64,000 nt of DNA from Paraburkholderia aspalathi (GTDB lineage Bacteria; Pseudomonadota; Gammaproteobacteria; Burkholderiales; Burkholderiaceae): NCBI RefSeq assembly GCF_900116445.1, contig NZ_FPBH01000002.1, positions 186,001 to 250,000 of the forward strand, given 5' to 3'. Under the pieces are notes generated by a model. The model was given only the letters and a program-made list of their open reading frames with translations, was not told the DNA's origin and ran no database searches. The position numbers and the translations under genes are program-made. Below, piece by piece: positions 1 to 10,800 of the stretch (its first letter is position 1; each line of letters opens with the position of its first letter).

Positions 1-316
1 CACGCGACGCGTGACCACCCTCGCCTTCATTCTCACCGGCGCGCTGGCCGGGCTCGCGGCGCTCGTGCTCGCTGCACGCTCGCATGCGGCGCGGCCCGAT
101 GTCGTGCAAGGGCTCGAGCTCGATGTGATTGCTTCTGTAACGCTCGGCGGTTGCAGTCTGTTCGGTGGTCGCGGCTTCGTGCTCGGCACGCTGCTCGGCA
201 GCCTCATCATCGGCACGCTCAATAACGGGCTGGTGCTGCTCGGCGTCAGTTCGTCGCTGCAGTTGGTGATCAAGGGTGCGATTATCGTCGCGGCTGTGGC
301 GTTTACCAGGAAGTGA
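1..316 (+). CDS. Sugar ABC transporter permease, C-terminal part (RbsC/AraH type)
   Basis: The gene enters from the left edge, so only about the last 104 residues are visible, in the frame that begins at base 2. They are very hydrophobic and end with the pattern seen at the end of ribose-type permeases (GxxxGTLLGSLIIGTLNNGL, then LQLVIKGAIIVAAV and a short basic tail). Proteins of this family form the inner-membrane channel of class II sugar ABC importers. The gene for a matching periplasmic binding protein follows 119 bases downstream on the same strand, which supports the reading. The substrate cannot be told from this fragment, and the ATPase gene must lie outside the window or upstream. 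Confidence 0.85.
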   Translation, partial: TRRVTTLAFILTGALAGLAALVLAARSHAARPDVVQGLELDVIASVTLGGCSLFGGRGFVLGTLLGSLIIGTLNNGLVLLGVSSSLQLVIKGAIIVAAVAFTRK

Positions 317-435
317 TTCAGGAAGTAACCAGGGAAATGAGGAAAGCACGTCGATCACGCGAGATGTCACGTGCCCGCGTTGTTCGTGAATGGCAGGAGA
401 CGTAACACAAACATGAAGACCAACGGAGAAGAATC

Positions 436-1581
436 ATGAAACATCGTCGTGGCTCAGGAAGTGTTCTACCCACTCTCATGGCGGCGGCGGCCGTCCTGGC
501 GCTGGCTTCATCGGGAGCCTACGCGCAATGCGTGACCAGCTTGCCGGCCGGTTCGATCGGACCGAAGACGATCGTCGGGCAAGGGCCGAACGGCGAAAAA
601 GCGGCCTCAGTGGATGCCGTGAAGCTGAGCGACGCCGACATCGCCAAAATCAAGGCCGGCAAATTCAAGGTCGGCATTTCGATGCAGACCATGAATCTCG
701 ACTGGTCGCAACTGCAGGTGCAAGGCATCACGGACACGCTCAAAAAATACGGCGTGGAAGTAATCGGCACGGCTTCGGCGGAATACCAGGTCGACAAGCA
801 GATTGCGGACATCGAGAACACCATTCAGCGCCACCCGGACGGCATCATCTCCATTCCGGTCGACGGCACGGCCACGGCCGCCACCTACAAGAAAGTGTCC
901 GAGGCCGGGATCAAACTCGTGTTCATGGACAACGTGCCAACTGGCCTCAAGCATCCTGAACAATACGCAGCGATGATTTCCGCCGACAGCGAAGGCAACG
1001 GCCAGATCGCCGCGAAAGTGCTCGCCTCGTGCGTCCCGCAGGGCGCGACGATCGGGCTCGTGAACTTCGGCGTCGATTACTTCAGCACGACGGAACGCAC
1101 CAAGGCCGTCAACGACTGGATCAAGAAGAATCGTCCGGACATCAAGGTCAAACAGGTCGCGTTTACGGACCCGTCGAAAGTGGGCCAGATCGCGGGCGAC
1201 TTCCTCACCGGCAATCCGGACGTGAAGGGGCTGTTCGCCGTTTGGGATCAACCGGCGCTCGACACACTGACGTCAATGCGCGCGCAAGGCGTGAACATTC
1301 CCGTCACGACGGTCGACCTGGGCCTTCAGTCCGCCATCGAGATCGCCAAGGGCGGACCGCTCAAGGCAACCGGCTCGCAACGTCCGTACGATCAAGGCGT
1401 GGCCGAAGCCATGGCGATGATGAAGGCGCTGATCGGCCAGACGCCGCCGGCATGGATCGGCGTGCAGTCCCTGCCGGTGGTTCAGTCGAACGTGCTCGAG
1501 TCGTATAAGACGGTGTTCAAGAAAGACCCGCCGCCCCAGCTTGCGGACGCCTGCAAAAAAGCCAAGCCGGCTTGCGGCTAA
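436..1581 (+). CDS. Periplasmic sugar-binding protein of an ABC importer
   Basis: The 381-residue product begins with a signal peptide (hydrophobic run about residues 12-28, cleavage likely after AYA). The mature part has the two-lobed layout of the Peripla_BP_4 / ribose-binding family: KFKVGISMQTMNLDW at the start of lobe one, DIENTIQRHPDGIISIPVD, then LVFMDNVPTG and LFAVWDQPALDTLTSM in the second half. It would capture a sugar or related ligand in the periplasm and hand it to the permease encoded just upstream. An AGAAG ribosome site precedes the ATG. At 381 residues it is longer than typical RbsB proteins (about 300), with an N-terminal stretch and a C-terminal tail carrying two cysteines. 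The ligand is unknown. Confidence 0.88.
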   Translation: MKHRRGSGSVLPTLMAAAAVLALASSGAYAQCVTSLPAGSIGPKTIVGQGPNGEKAASVDAVKLSDADIAKIKAGKFKVGISMQTMNLDWSQLQVQGITDTLKKYGVEVIGTASAEYQVDKQIADIENTIQRHPDGIISIPVDGTATAATYKKVSEAGIKLVFMDNVPTGLKHPEQYAAMISADSEGNGQIAAKVLASCVPQGATIGLVNFGVDYFSTTERTKAVNDWIKKNRPDIKVKQVAFTDPSKVGQIAGDFLTGNPDVKGLFAVWDQPALDTLTSMRAQGVNIPVTTVDLGLQSAIEIAKGGPLKATGSQRPYDQGVAEAMAMMKALIGQTPPAWIGVQSLPVVQSNVLESYKTVFKKDPPPQLADACKKAKPACG

Positions 1582-1764
1582 CGCTTCAAGCACGGCACCT
1601 TGCCCCGGCGGAGCAAGGTACTATTACGGTTTGGCGTCCGGCGTGCAGCGCATCATGGCTCGCACGTCCTGACGCCCGACGCAGCAAGTCGTACGATCGG
1701 GCAGCACGGCACATGCATCGACTGCTATGCTCGCTGCCCGCACCGTCACCCGTTTCCGCCAGCC

Positions 1765-2931
1765 ATGAGTTCTGCAAGCCGCCACATCGCGCACCTGGAC
1801 ATGGACGCGTTCTACGCGTCCGTTGAACTCCTGCGCTATCCGCAACTGCGCGGCAAGGCGGTGGTGATCGGCGGCGGCCGCAATGCCGTGCCGCAAAAGC
1901 TTGAAGACGGCAGCCTTCGCTTTGCGAAACTGCGCGATTACGCGGGCCGCGGCGTGGTGACCACTTCCACTTACGAAGCCCGCGCGCTCGGCGTGTTCTC
2001 CGCGATGGGCATGATGAAAGCCGCCGTGCTCGCTCCCGATGCGATCCTGCTGCCCACCGATTTCGAGTCGTATCGCCACTACTCGCGTCTCTTCAAACAG
2101 GCGGTCGCCACCTTCACCGATCGGATCGAAGACCGCGGCATTGACGAAATCTATATCGACCTCACCGAGTTGCCGGGCGAGCCGCGCGAGATCGCCGCGC
2201 GCATCAAGCAGGCCGTCAATCAGGCGACCGGTCTCACCTGCTCCATTTGCGTGGCGCCGAACAAGCTACTGGCGAAGATCGGCTCCGAACTCGACAAACC
2301 CGACGGCCTCACGATCCTCACGCCTGCGGATGTGCCGTTGCGCGTCTGGCCGTTACCGGTGCGCAAGGTCAATGGAATCGGGCCGAAGGCCGCGGAAAAA
2401 CTCACCTCGCTCGGCCTCGCCACGGTCGGGGATCTGGCAGCGGCGGACGCGGGTTTGTTGCAGGACAACTTCGGACGCAGCTACTCGGCCTGGCTCATGC
2501 AGGTCGCGCAAGGCTACGACGAGCGGCCGGTCGTGGTCGAGTCGGAACCCAAGTCGATGAGCCGCGAGACGACCTTCGAACGCGATCTGCATCCACGTCA
2601 CGATCGTCCGGCCCTTTCCAGTTCGTTTACCAGCTTGTGTGTGCGGGTCGCGGAAGACCTGGTGAGGAAGGGCTATGTGGGGCGCACCGTGGGCATCAAA
2701 CTGCGCTACGACGACTTCCGCACAGTCACGCGCGATCTGACGCTCGACGAACCAACCGCCGACGCCACCGAGATCCGGCGCGCCGCAACGGAATGTCTGA
2801 GACGGGTGGAATTAAAGCGCAAGCTGCGGCTGCTGGGCGTGCGTGTGAGCGCATTGACACCGGCCAACGCGCAACCGGCAAAGCGGCGCGTGCCGGTTCA
2901 GGCCGACTTGCCTTTTACCAGCAAAGATTAA
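1765..2931 (+). CDS. dinB: DNA polymerase IV (Y-family translesion polymerase)
   Basis: This gives a 388-residue protein if translation starts at the ATG at 1765, just before HIAHLDMDAFYASVE, the standard Pol IV N-terminus; the frame stays open upstream but that part looks non-coding. The catalytic acidic residues sit in HLDMDAF (about residue 12) and in RGIDEIYIDL (about residue 120). The thumb has NGIGPKAAEKLTSLG, and the little-finger domain has MSRETTFERDL and GRTVGIKLRYDDF. The enzyme extends DNA past lesions and mismatches. No LexA box was seen directly upstream. There is no clear C-terminal beta-clamp peptide of the QLxLF form; the end reads QADLPFTSKD, which may serve. The stop overlaps that of the convergent kinase gene in a shared TTAA. 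Confidence 0.95.
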   Translation: MSSASRHIAHLDMDAFYASVELLRYPQLRGKAVVIGGGRNAVPQKLEDGSLRFAKLRDYAGRGVVTTSTYEARALGVFSAMGMMKAAVLAPDAILLPTDFESYRHYSRLFKQAVATFTDRIEDRGIDEIYIDLTELPGEPREIAARIKQAVNQATGLTCSICVAPNKLLAKIGSELDKPDGLTILTPADVPLRVWPLPVRKVNGIGPKAAEKLTSLGLATVGDLAAADAGLLQDNFGRSYSAWLMQVAQGYDERPVVVESEPKSMSRETTFERDLHPRHDRPALSSSFTSLCVRVAEDLVRKGYVGRTVGIKLRYDDFRTVTRDLTLDEPTADATEIRRAATECLRRVELKRKLRLLGVRVSALTPANAQPAKRRVPVQADLPFTSKD

Positions 2932-4352
2932 CCTGCTGCTTCCGCCGGGACACCGGCATTCACACGCGCCGCCGGCAAACTGGCTTCCATACTCGACGCC
3001 GCAATCGAAAACGCAAACGTGTTAACGCCGTTCGCGCTTTCCACCGACACCGTGCCGCGATGCATCTCGGCAATCGCCTTCACGATCGCAAGACCCAGGC
3101 CGTGGTTTTCGCGGCTATTGGTACGAGACACTTCCGCGCGATAGAACCGGTCGAACAGATGTTCGAGCACGGCCGGCTCGATCGGCTCGCCCGGGTTGGC
3201 CACCGCCACGCGCAACTGATCCGCTACTTCCAGGATCGTCACCGTAATCGCCGCGCCCGGCGCGCAGTGCTGGATCGCGTTCATCAGCAGATTCGTGCAG
3301 GCGCGGCCAAACAGCGAGCGGTTCACACGCGCCACCGCATCGCCGCGCAACTGCGCATGCACGCGTGCTTCTTCCAGCGGTATCTCGAGAAACTCCAGCG
3401 TATGCGCAACTTCCGCGGCCAGCGACACCTCGACGAGGCCCGTCGCGCGTTCGCCCTGGTCGGCGCGAGCGAGGAACAGCATGTCGTTGATAATCGCACG
3501 CATGCGTTCGAACTCTTCGAGATTCGATTGCAGCGTATGGCGCAAATCGTCGACCGAGCGGTTGCGTGTCAACGCCACTTCGGTCTGGCCGATCAGAATC
3601 GTCACCGGTGTGCGCAATTCATGGGCGACGTCCGCGTTGAACGATTCGAGGCGGCCGTATGCGCCGTCCAGACGTTCGAGCGCGCCGTTGAACGAGTTGG
3701 CCAGATCGCTCAATTCGAGCGGCAGCGAGGCCGTATTCAGACGCTGTGAGCGGTTATTCGGACTCACCGCGGACGCTTCTCTCGTCAGGCGCGTCAACGG
3801 CGCAAGACCGAGCCGCGCGACCGAGTAACTCAGCAGCAGCACGGCGAGACTGCCCAACGCGGACAGCGCGGCGAGCGCCGCCCCGAACACGCGCATTGTG
3901 CGGGTATTCGGCGAACAACTGGCGGCGACCTGCAATTGCACAGGTGGGCGAGCCCCGTAAGCCGGTATCGTCACAGTGATGGTCAACATGTCCGCACCGC
4001 CGCCGACGGGCGATACCCTCGCGTAGCCACCCGGCCAGCTCGACACCACGGGCCCCTCGATGGGCTTGCCATAGTGAAAATACGGATCGGTACTCGACAC
4101 CGCGTACACGGTGCTGCCGTCGTGGGGCATCATGTCCGTGAGTTTTTCGCGCGCCATGCGCCACTTCTCCGGCGTCACCGCGTGATAGACGATGATGCGC
4201 GCGATCTCGGTACGATCGTCGAGCGATTCGCGCAAATGGTGTTCGAGTTGCGTGCGCAGCACCAGAAACAGCCCGGTGCCGATCAGCGTGAACACCAGTA
4301 GCGCCACGAGTGCGAACATCAACGCAAGGCGGCGCGCGATTGAACGGTTCAT
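2928..4352 (-). CDS. Sensor histidine kinase (CusS/CopS/IrlS type)
   Basis: The 474-residue protein has a transmembrane segment at about 9-31, a periplasmic domain of roughly 120 residues, a second membrane segment at about 154-176, then HAMP, the phosphoacceptor box AHELRTPV (His about 244), an N box (NLLMNAIQH, about 355) and a G box (NHGLGLAIV, about 430). All catalytic motifs are intact. The layout matches the heavy-metal sensor kinases that pair with OmpR-type regulators. Its start overlaps the end of the response-regulator gene by four bases, so the two are translationally coupled, and both lie downstream of RND pump genes on the same strand. The likely job is sensing a periplasmic metal or toxic compound; the ligand cannot be read from the sequence. 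Confidence 0.92.
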   Translation of the reverse strand: MNRSIARRLALMFALVALLVFTLIGTGLFLVLRTQLEHHLRESLDDRTEIARIIVYHAVTPEKWRMAREKLTDMMPHDGSTVYAVSSTDPYFHYGKPIEGPVVSSWPGGYARVSPVGGGADMLTITVTIPAYGARPPVQLQVAASCSPNTRTMRVFGAALAALSALGSLAVLLLSYSVARLGLAPLTRLTREASAVSPNNRSQRLNTASLPLELSDLANSFNGALERLDGAYGRLESFNADVAHELRTPVTILIGQTEVALTRNRSVDDLRHTLQSNLEEFERMRAIINDMLFLARADQGERATGLVEVSLAAEVAHTLEFLEIPLEEARVHAQLRGDAVARVNRSLFGRACTNLLMNAIQHCAPGAAITVTILEVADQLRVAVANPGEPIEPAVLEHLFDRFYRAEVSRTNSRENHGLGLAIVKAIAEMHRGTVSVESANGVNTFAFSIAASSMEASLPAARVNAGVPAEAAG

Positions 4353-5035
4353 GATTGCTCTGCCTCTTCACGCACCTCGAGCACGTAGCCCATGCCGCGC
4401 ACGGTGTGCAGCAGCTTCGAGGAAAACGGGCCGTCGAGCTTGGCGCGCAATCGTTTGATCGCGGTCTCGACCACGTTCGTATGGCTATCGAAGTTGACGT
4501 CCCACACGAGTTCGGTGATGGCGGTCTTCGAGAGGATGTCGCCTTGCCGGCGCGCCAGTACGCTCAGCAACTGGAATTCCTTCGCGGTCAGATCGAGGCG
4601 TATGCCGTCGCGGGTGGCGCGCCGGCCGATCAGATCAACGAACAGATCGCCGACGGAAATCAGCGTAGATTCCTGCGAACGCGTGCGGCGCGCCAGCGCA
4701 TGCAGCCGCTCGACCAGTTCGAGAAAGGAAAAGGGTTTGGTGAGGTAGTCGTCGGCGCCTTCGCGCAGACCACGCACGCGATCGTTCACGTGATCGCGGG
4801 CGGTCAGCATGATGACCGGCGTCGACTTGCGCATGCGCAGCGCCTTCAGCACGCTGAAGCCGTCGCGTTTGGGCAGCATGACATCGAGGACGATCACGTC
4901 GTAATCGAATTCGGTGGCCAGGTGCATGCCTTCCTCGCCGTCGAGCGCCACGTCGACAACCCAGCCCTGCTCTGTCAAACCGGAGCGCAGGTAGTCCACC
5001 ACCTTATGCTCGTCTTCAACGATCAGCAATTTCAT
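4349..5035 (-). CDS. OmpR-family response regulator (CopR/IrlR type)
   Basis: The 228-residue protein has a receiver domain with acidic pocket ED at 7-8, phosphoacceptor Asp51 (VIVLDVMLP) and a lysine in the LTKPFSF segment, followed by a winged-helix DNA-binding domain (LTAKEFQLLSVLARRQGDIL and VVETAIKRLRAKLD, then VRGMGYVLE). This is a complete transcription factor. It lies 79 bases after the outer-membrane factor gene of the pump and overlaps the kinase gene that follows. The expected role is phosphorylation-dependent control of the pump operon. A 12-bp hairpin or palindrome at 11335-11371, upstream of the pump, is one possible site of regulation. Confidence 0.93.
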   Translation of the reverse strand: MKLLIVEDEHKVVDYLRSGLTEQGWVVDVALDGEEGMHLATEFDYDVIVLDVMLPKRDGFSVLKALRMRKSTPVIMLTARDHVNDRVRGLREGADDYLTKPFSFLELVERLHALARRTRSQESTLISVGDLFVDLIGRRATRDGIRLDLTAKEFQLLSVLARRQGDILSKTAITELVWDVNFDSHTNVVETAIKRLRAKLDGPFSSKLLHTVRGMGYVLEVREEAEQS

Positions 5036-5114
5036 GCGCGTCCCCTTGTATGTGCATTATACGAAACGCCTCGTTTTTCCTCTTTCCTGTCTGGCCGTGT
5101 CATTGTCGGGCGGC

Positions 5115-6635
5115 TCACTTCGCGGGAGCCATCGCCTCCTTCGTTGGATTGCCGGGCGGCTGCGCGCCCGCTATGTCCGCGGCATCCCAGCCGCCGCCTA
5201 GCGCCTTTACCAGCGAAACCGAGAGGGTCATCTGCTGGCCGTGAATCTGCACGTCCTGACGCTCGCTGGTCAGCAGCGACTGCTGCGCGGTGATGACGTC
5301 GAGGTAAGCGACCAGGCCGCCCGAATAACGATCGTTGGCGAGCGCCAGAAGATGCTGTGCATCGGTCACCGCCTCACGCGACTGCTTCGACGCGCCATCC
5401 AGAACGGAGAGGCCGGTGATGCCGTCCTGCACCTGCTGGAATGCGTTGAGCACGGTTTGGCGGTAGTTCGCCTCGGTGGCCTTGTAGCCTTCGCTCGCAA
5501 ATTGCACGTTCGCCGCACGGCGGCCGCCGTCGAACAGCACCTGGCCCACGGCCGCGCCGAGCGTCCACATCAGCGTCGGCGCGCTAAACAGGCTCGCGAA
5601 CTGCGTGCTTTCCCAGCCAATGCTCGGCGTCAGCGTCAGGCTCGGAAAGAACGCCGCCTTGGCGACGCCGATCTGCGCATTCGCCGCGGCCATCGCGCGC
5701 TCCGCCGAGGCGATATCCGGACGGCGTTGCAAAACGTCGCTCGGCAAACCGAGCGGAATCGCCGGCACCTGCGTCGCGAGCACTTTGGGCTCGATCGAGA
5801 ACTGCGGCGCGGGCACGCCGACCAGGGCGGCAATTGCATGTTCAAACTGCGCGCGCTGATTCAGCAGGAGTTGCGCCTGCACGCGCGTCGAATCGAGCAG
5901 CGACTTCTGCTGCAACACGTCGAGCCCGGACACCGAGCCGAGATCGTGCTCGGTCGTGACGTAATCGAGCGCCTTCTGCTGCAGTTTTACCGATTGATTC
6001 AGCACGTCGATCTCGGCGTCGAGTTCACGCAGCGAGAAATAGTCGGTGGCGAGATCAGTGGTGAGGACGAGCCGTGCGTTGGCGAGGTCGTCGGCCGATT
6101 GCTGCGCGGAGGCCGCGGCGCCCTCCACTTCACGACGTATCCGGCCGAATAGATCGGTGTCGTAGTTGATCGTCGGGCCAAGTTGCAGATTGTTCTGTAC
6201 TGTCGACGTGGTCGGCGTGTTGTAATTGGTCAGCGGGCGATCCTGCGAAATTCTGAAGCGCGACCCGGACGCTCCGAGATCGACTTCAGGAATCTGCTGC
6301 GCACGGGTGTTCGCCAGCGTCGCTTTGGCCTGCGCGTAATGTGCGCTCGCCGCGGCCAATGTCTGATTCTGCGCGAGCGCCTGCGTTTCCAGCGTCCCGA
6401 GCGTCTGATCGTCGAAGGCGCTCCACCAGTCCAACGAGATCGGCGCATGCGAAGGCGCCGCGACGCGCCAGTACGAATCGGTTTGCCAGGTTGACGGCAC
6501 CTCGGCTTGCGGCCGCTGATAGTCCGGGCCGACTGTGCATGCAGCCAGCAAGGCCGCACTCGCGGTGACCGCCAGCGCCGTTCGTGTCGCTCGCGATGTC
6601 AGTGCCCGATAAGCGCTCGCCTGCTTCGCGATCAC
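5115..6635 (-). CDS. RND efflux outer-membrane lipoprotein (NodT/OprM family)
   Basis: The 506-residue protein starts with a lipoprotein signal; the lipobox LLAAC puts the acylated Cys at residue 33, followed by TVGPDYQRP, the usual start of mature NodT-family channels. The body has the two repeated OEP domains, including YDTDLFGRIRREVEGA in the first half and LPSDVLQRRPDIASAERAM and IGVAKAAFFPSLTLTPSIGW in the second. Trimers of such proteins form the outer-membrane tunnel of tripartite pumps. The start overlaps the adaptor gene's stop by four bases, so it belongs to the same operon. Length is normal for the family. Confidence 0.94.
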   Translation of the reverse strand: MIAKQASAYRALTSRATRTALAVTASAALLAACTVGPDYQRPQAEVPSTWQTDSYWRVAAPSHAPISLDWWSAFDDQTLGTLETQALAQNQTLAAASAHYAQAKATLANTRAQQIPEVDLGASGSRFRISQDRPLTNYNTPTTSTVQNNLQLGPTINYDTDLFGRIRREVEGAAASAQQSADDLANARLVLTTDLATDYFSLRELDAEIDVLNQSVKLQQKALDYVTTEHDLGSVSGLDVLQQKSLLDSTRVQAQLLLNQRAQFEHAIAALVGVPAPQFSIEPKVLATQVPAIPLGLPSDVLQRRPDIASAERAMAAANAQIGVAKAAFFPSLTLTPSIGWESTQFASLFSAPTLMWTLGAAVGQVLFDGGRRAANVQFASEGYKATEANYRQTVLNAFQQVQDGITGLSVLDGASKQSREAVTDAQHLLALANDRYSGGLVAYLDVITAQQSLLTSERQDVQIHGQQMTLSVSLVKALGGGWDAADIAGAQPPGNPTKEAMAPAK

Positions 6636-7855
6636 GACGCCCCCTTGCCGTTTTTCTTCGGCTGCGTGATCAGCACATGATCGCCGTCCGCGATCGAATC
6701 GCTCGGGTTGATGATGACCTTGTCGTTCGCCTCGATCCCGCTTTCGATTTCGAGCGACTGTCCCAGGTCCTGCGCGATCACGACCTTGTGCAAGGCCACA
6801 GTGCCGTTCGCATCGACCACCGCGACCCGCGGACCTTCTGCGCGGAACAGCAAGGCATTGCCCGGCACCATCAGTTGCGCATGCGCCGCCGCCGGCACGG
6901 CTACCTGCACATACGCGCCCGGCCGCAGCTTGTCGTCAGGATTCGGCAAGGTCACTTCGACTTGCAACGAACGGGTCGGCACGTCGATCGCGCCGGAGAT
7001 GTGCGTGATCGTGCCGTGAAACTGCTGCCCCGGCAATTCAGCCTGCGTCACCACCACCTTCTGCCCGACCGACACGTTTTGCGCGTACGCCTGCGGCAGT
7101 TGCACATAGACCCGCAACGGGTCCGATTGCGCCAGCGCGAACAATGCACGACTCGTGCCGCTGCCCGCGTCGATCAGATCGCCGACATCCACATTGCGCT
7201 GCGTGACCACGCCCGCAAATGGCGCGACGATGCGCTTGAACGATTCGAGTTGCTGCAGGCGTTTCACGTTGGCATCGGCGGCAGCGAGATTGGCCAGGTC
7301 CTGCGAGTAGGTGCTGGTCCGTTCGTCGAGTTCCTGCTGCGAAACCGCATCGCGTTGACGCAGTTGCTGCCAGCGTTCCATCGAGCTTTTGGCGAGGCCG
7401 AGACTCGAACTGGTTTGCGCGCGCTGCGCCAGCGCCTGGGCGAGTTCCTGATCGATCTCGGGCGTATCCAGATCGGCGAGCAGTTGCCCCTGCTTCACGC
7501 GCGTGCCGATATCGGCGTACCAGTGCAGCAGATAACCGGTGGAACGCGCATAGATCGGCGATTCCACAAAGCCGCGCAACGTGCCCGGCAACAAGGTGTT
7601 GCCACCGCCCTCGGTTTGCGTCGGACTGACCACGTTCACATACTGCGTGGCGTTCTGCTTCGTCGTCTCGGCGACCGAGCGGCTTTGCAGAACATTCGCG
7701 ATCACGGTGCGCAACGCGCCCACGGCGAGCAGCGCCAGCACGATCCAGATGGCGATTTTGGCGCGCTTCCATTCGCGATTGCGCGGGGGCAAGGCGTGGC
7801 CGCCTTCGGTCTCTCGCGCGGGAATCGCCAGCGATGCATGGGTTTTTTCGGTCAT
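6632..7855 (-). CDS. RND efflux periplasmic adaptor (membrane-fusion protein)
   Basis: The 407-residue product has one N-terminal membrane anchor (about residues 33-52). It then shows the lipoyl-type hairpin half ARSTGYLLHWYADIGTRVKQGQLLADLDTPEID, a long alpha-helical hairpin (about 120-190), and the second lipoyl half RIVAPFAGVVTQRNVDVGDLI. A beta-barrel and membrane-proximal domain follow. It bridges the inner-membrane RND permease and the outer-membrane channel. It lies between the two genes it is expected to connect, 41 bases after the permease gene. Specificity cannot be told from the adaptor. Confidence 0.93.
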   Translation of the reverse strand: MTEKTHASLAIPARETEGGHALPPRNREWKRAKIAIWIVLALLAVGALRTVIANVLQSRSVAETTKQNATQYVNVVSPTQTEGGGNTLLPGTLRGFVESPIYARSTGYLLHWYADIGTRVKQGQLLADLDTPEIDQELAQALAQRAQTSSSLGLAKSSMERWQQLRQRDAVSQQELDERTSTYSQDLANLAAADANVKRLQQLESFKRIVAPFAGVVTQRNVDVGDLIDAGSGTSRALFALAQSDPLRVYVQLPQAYAQNVSVGQKVVVTQAELPGQQFHGTITHISGAIDVPTRSLQVEVTLPNPDDKLRPGAYVQVAVPAAAHAQLMVPGNALLFRAEGPRVAVVDANGTVALHKVVIAQDLGQSLEIESGIEANDKVIINPSDSIADGDHVLITQPKKNGKGAS

Positions 7856-7896
7856 CTCAGTCAGCCATCTCAGTCAGCCGTCATTTACATTGAACG

Positions 7897-10800
7897 TTAC
7901 GCGGGCTTGCCTGCGCCGCCGTGGTCAGGCGCGGGGCCGTCGTTACCGTGGCCGCCCGTGGTATCCGTGTCGTCATCGTCGCGATGGCGCCGCGCGAGGC
8001 GGGTATGAATACCTGCGAACACCAGTGGCACAAAAAACAGCGTAGACACGGTGGCGAATAGCAAGCCACCGATCACCGCGCGGCCGAGCGGCGCGTTCTG
8101 CTCAGCGCCCTCGCCGAGCCCCAGCGCCATCGGAATCATGCCGATGATCATCGCGAACGCCGTCATCAGCACCGGCCTGATCCGGCTAGCACCGGCTTCG
8201 AGCGCGGCGGTGAGCGGCGGCGCCCCGGAAGAGAGCCGCTGGCGCGCGAACGACACCATCAAAATACTGTTGGCGGTTGCGACGCCCATCGTCATGATCG
8301 CCCCCGTCAAGGCGGGCACGCTCAAGTGCGTACCGGTCAGGAACAGCATCCAGACGATGCCCGCCAGTGCCGCGGGTAACGCGCTAATAATGATCAGCGG
8401 ATCGACCCACGACTGGAAATTCACCACGATCAGCAGGTACACCAGCACAATGGCCATCGCCACGCCGATCCCGAGACCGAAGAACGAACTGCGCATGGTC
8501 TGCACCTGCCCGCGCAAGGTGATCTGGCTACCGCGCGGCAACGAGGCCCGCACGTTGTTCACCAGCTTGTCGACCTGCGTGGCCACGCTGCCCAGGTCGC
8601 GCTTTTCGACGCTCACGTACAGGTCGATCACCGGCCTGATGTTGTAGTGCGTGACTTCCGCGAACTGATTCTGCGGCGAGACGCGCACCAGGTTGCCGAG
8701 CAGTTGCGTCGGACCGTTGGCCGAGGCCGAAACGGGCGTGCGCAACAACTCATCGATCGACGAGATCTGATACTGCGGCGTCTGCACCGCGACGCTGTAT
8801 TCGACACCGTTCTTGTTGTTGAACCAGAAACCCGGCGAAGTCTGCGAACTGCCCGACAAGGAAATCAATACATTTTGCGCCACATTGCTTGCGCTCAGAT
8901 TGAGTTGTTGCAGGCGCGTGCGATCCATCTGAAGATTGATCGCCGGTTCGTCCAGTTTTTGCTGGATGTGGGTGTCGACGGTGCCGGGAATCATCCGCAC
9001 CTGTTTCAGCAGCTTGCGCGCAACGTCGAAGTTGCCCTGCTGATCCGCGCCGGAAATCTGCACGTCCACGGCGGCGGGCAAGCCGAAGTTGAGAATCTGC
9101 GTGACGATGTCGGCCGGTTGAAAGAAGAACTCGACGCCCGGAAAACGCTGCGGCAGGATCGCGCGCAGTTTGTCCATGTAGATTTGCGTCGGGTGGTGGT
9201 CTTCTTTCAGGGCCACCTGAATTTCGCCGTCGAGCGTGCCGATCGTGCCCGCGTTGCTATACGAAAGATTGATACCGCTATACGGCAAACCGAGGTTATC
9301 GAGGATCGTGCCGAGTTCGTCGGCCGGCACGACCTCGCGGATCACCTTCTCGACTTCGTCCGCGAGACGCGCGGTTTCCTCGATGCGGGTACCGGTCGGC
9401 GCACGCATGTGGAGACGAATGTCGCCGGCGTCGACGCTCGGAAAGAAGTCTTCACCGAGCACGAAAACCAGACCCATCGACACCACGCAGAAGCCGAGGA
9501 ACAGGCTGCCGAACATGCCGCGCCGCACCAGCACGCTGCTGAGAATCACGATGTAGGTGGACCGCATGCGCTCGAAGCCGTGATCGAAACGCAGGTAGAT
9601 GCGCCGAAACACGCTCGGCCGGGCATCGGCCTTGGGCTTGTGCGCATGGCCCATCAGCAGCATGGCCAGCGTCGGCACCAGCGTACGCGACAAAACGTAC
9701 GAGGCGAGCATCGCGAACACCACCGCTTCGGCAAGGGGCACGAACAGATAACGCGCGACGCCGGTCAGGAAGAACATCGGCACGAACACGATACAGATAC
9801 ACAGCGTCGAGACGAGCGCCGGGATCGCGATTTCGCCTGCACCGTCGAGAATCGCATCGTGCAGATTCGTGCCCATATGCAGGTGCCGTTCGATGTTCTC
9901 GATCGTCACCGTCGCATCGTCGACCAGAATCCCGACCGCGAGCGCCAGGCCGCCCAGCGTCATGATGTTGATGGTTTGCCCGAGCGCGTGCAGGGCGATC
10001 AGCGAGGACAGAATCGACAGCGGAATCGAAATCGCGATGATGCAGGTGCTGCGCCAATTGCCGAGGAACAGCAGGATCATCGCGGCCGTCAACGCCGCGG
10101 CAACCAGCGCCTCACGCACCACGCCCTGCACCGCCGCTTTCACGAACACAGACTGATCGAACAGGGCCGTGATGTTCAGGTCCGGCGGCAACGCGGCGCG
10201 CGCCGCCGGCAGAATGCCTTGCAGCGTATTGACGATCGAAAGCGTCGAGGCGCTACCGTTCTTCAGCACCGACATCAGTACGCCACGGTGTCCATCCTGC
10301 CGCACGATATTGGTCTGCGGCGAGAAACCGTCACGCACGTGAGCGACTTCCCGCAGGTACGTCGTCGCGCCATTGAGCGTGCGCACCGGAATGTCGTTGA
10401 GCCCTTCCACCGTGGCGGGCGAGCCGTTCATATTGATCGTGTATTCCTTCGGCCCGATCTTGGCCGTACCGGTCGGCAGAATCAGGTTTTGCGCGTTGAA
10501 TGCGCTGACCACATCCGAGGGCGTCAGGCCCTTTGCGAGCAAGGCGCGCGTGTCGAGGTCGACCGAGATCAGACGTGATTTGCCGCCGTACGGGTACGGT
10601 ACGGCCGCGCCCGGAATCGTCACCAGTTGCGGGCGCAGGAAGTTCAGTGCCGTGTCGTTGAGCGCCTGCTCGGAGAGCTTCGGGCTCGACAAACCGAGCT
10701 GGATCACCGGAATGCTGGAAGCCGAATAACTGATCACCAGCGGCGGCGTCGCGCCTGGCGGCATCTGCTTGAGCTGCGCCTGTTCCACAGCCACGGTTTG

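Noticed and set aside
2928..2931. Shared TTAA stops of convergent genes here and at 59625-59628 as a regulatory element
   Set aside because: TTAA naturally provides a TAA stop on both strands, so two such overlaps in a dense genome are expected by chance.
8647..10578. A 643-codon plus-strand frame antisense to the RND permease gene
   Set aside because: It lies wholly within the permease gene, is rich in Arg, His, Gln and Asp with no domain pattern, and is a typical GC-rich shadow frame.
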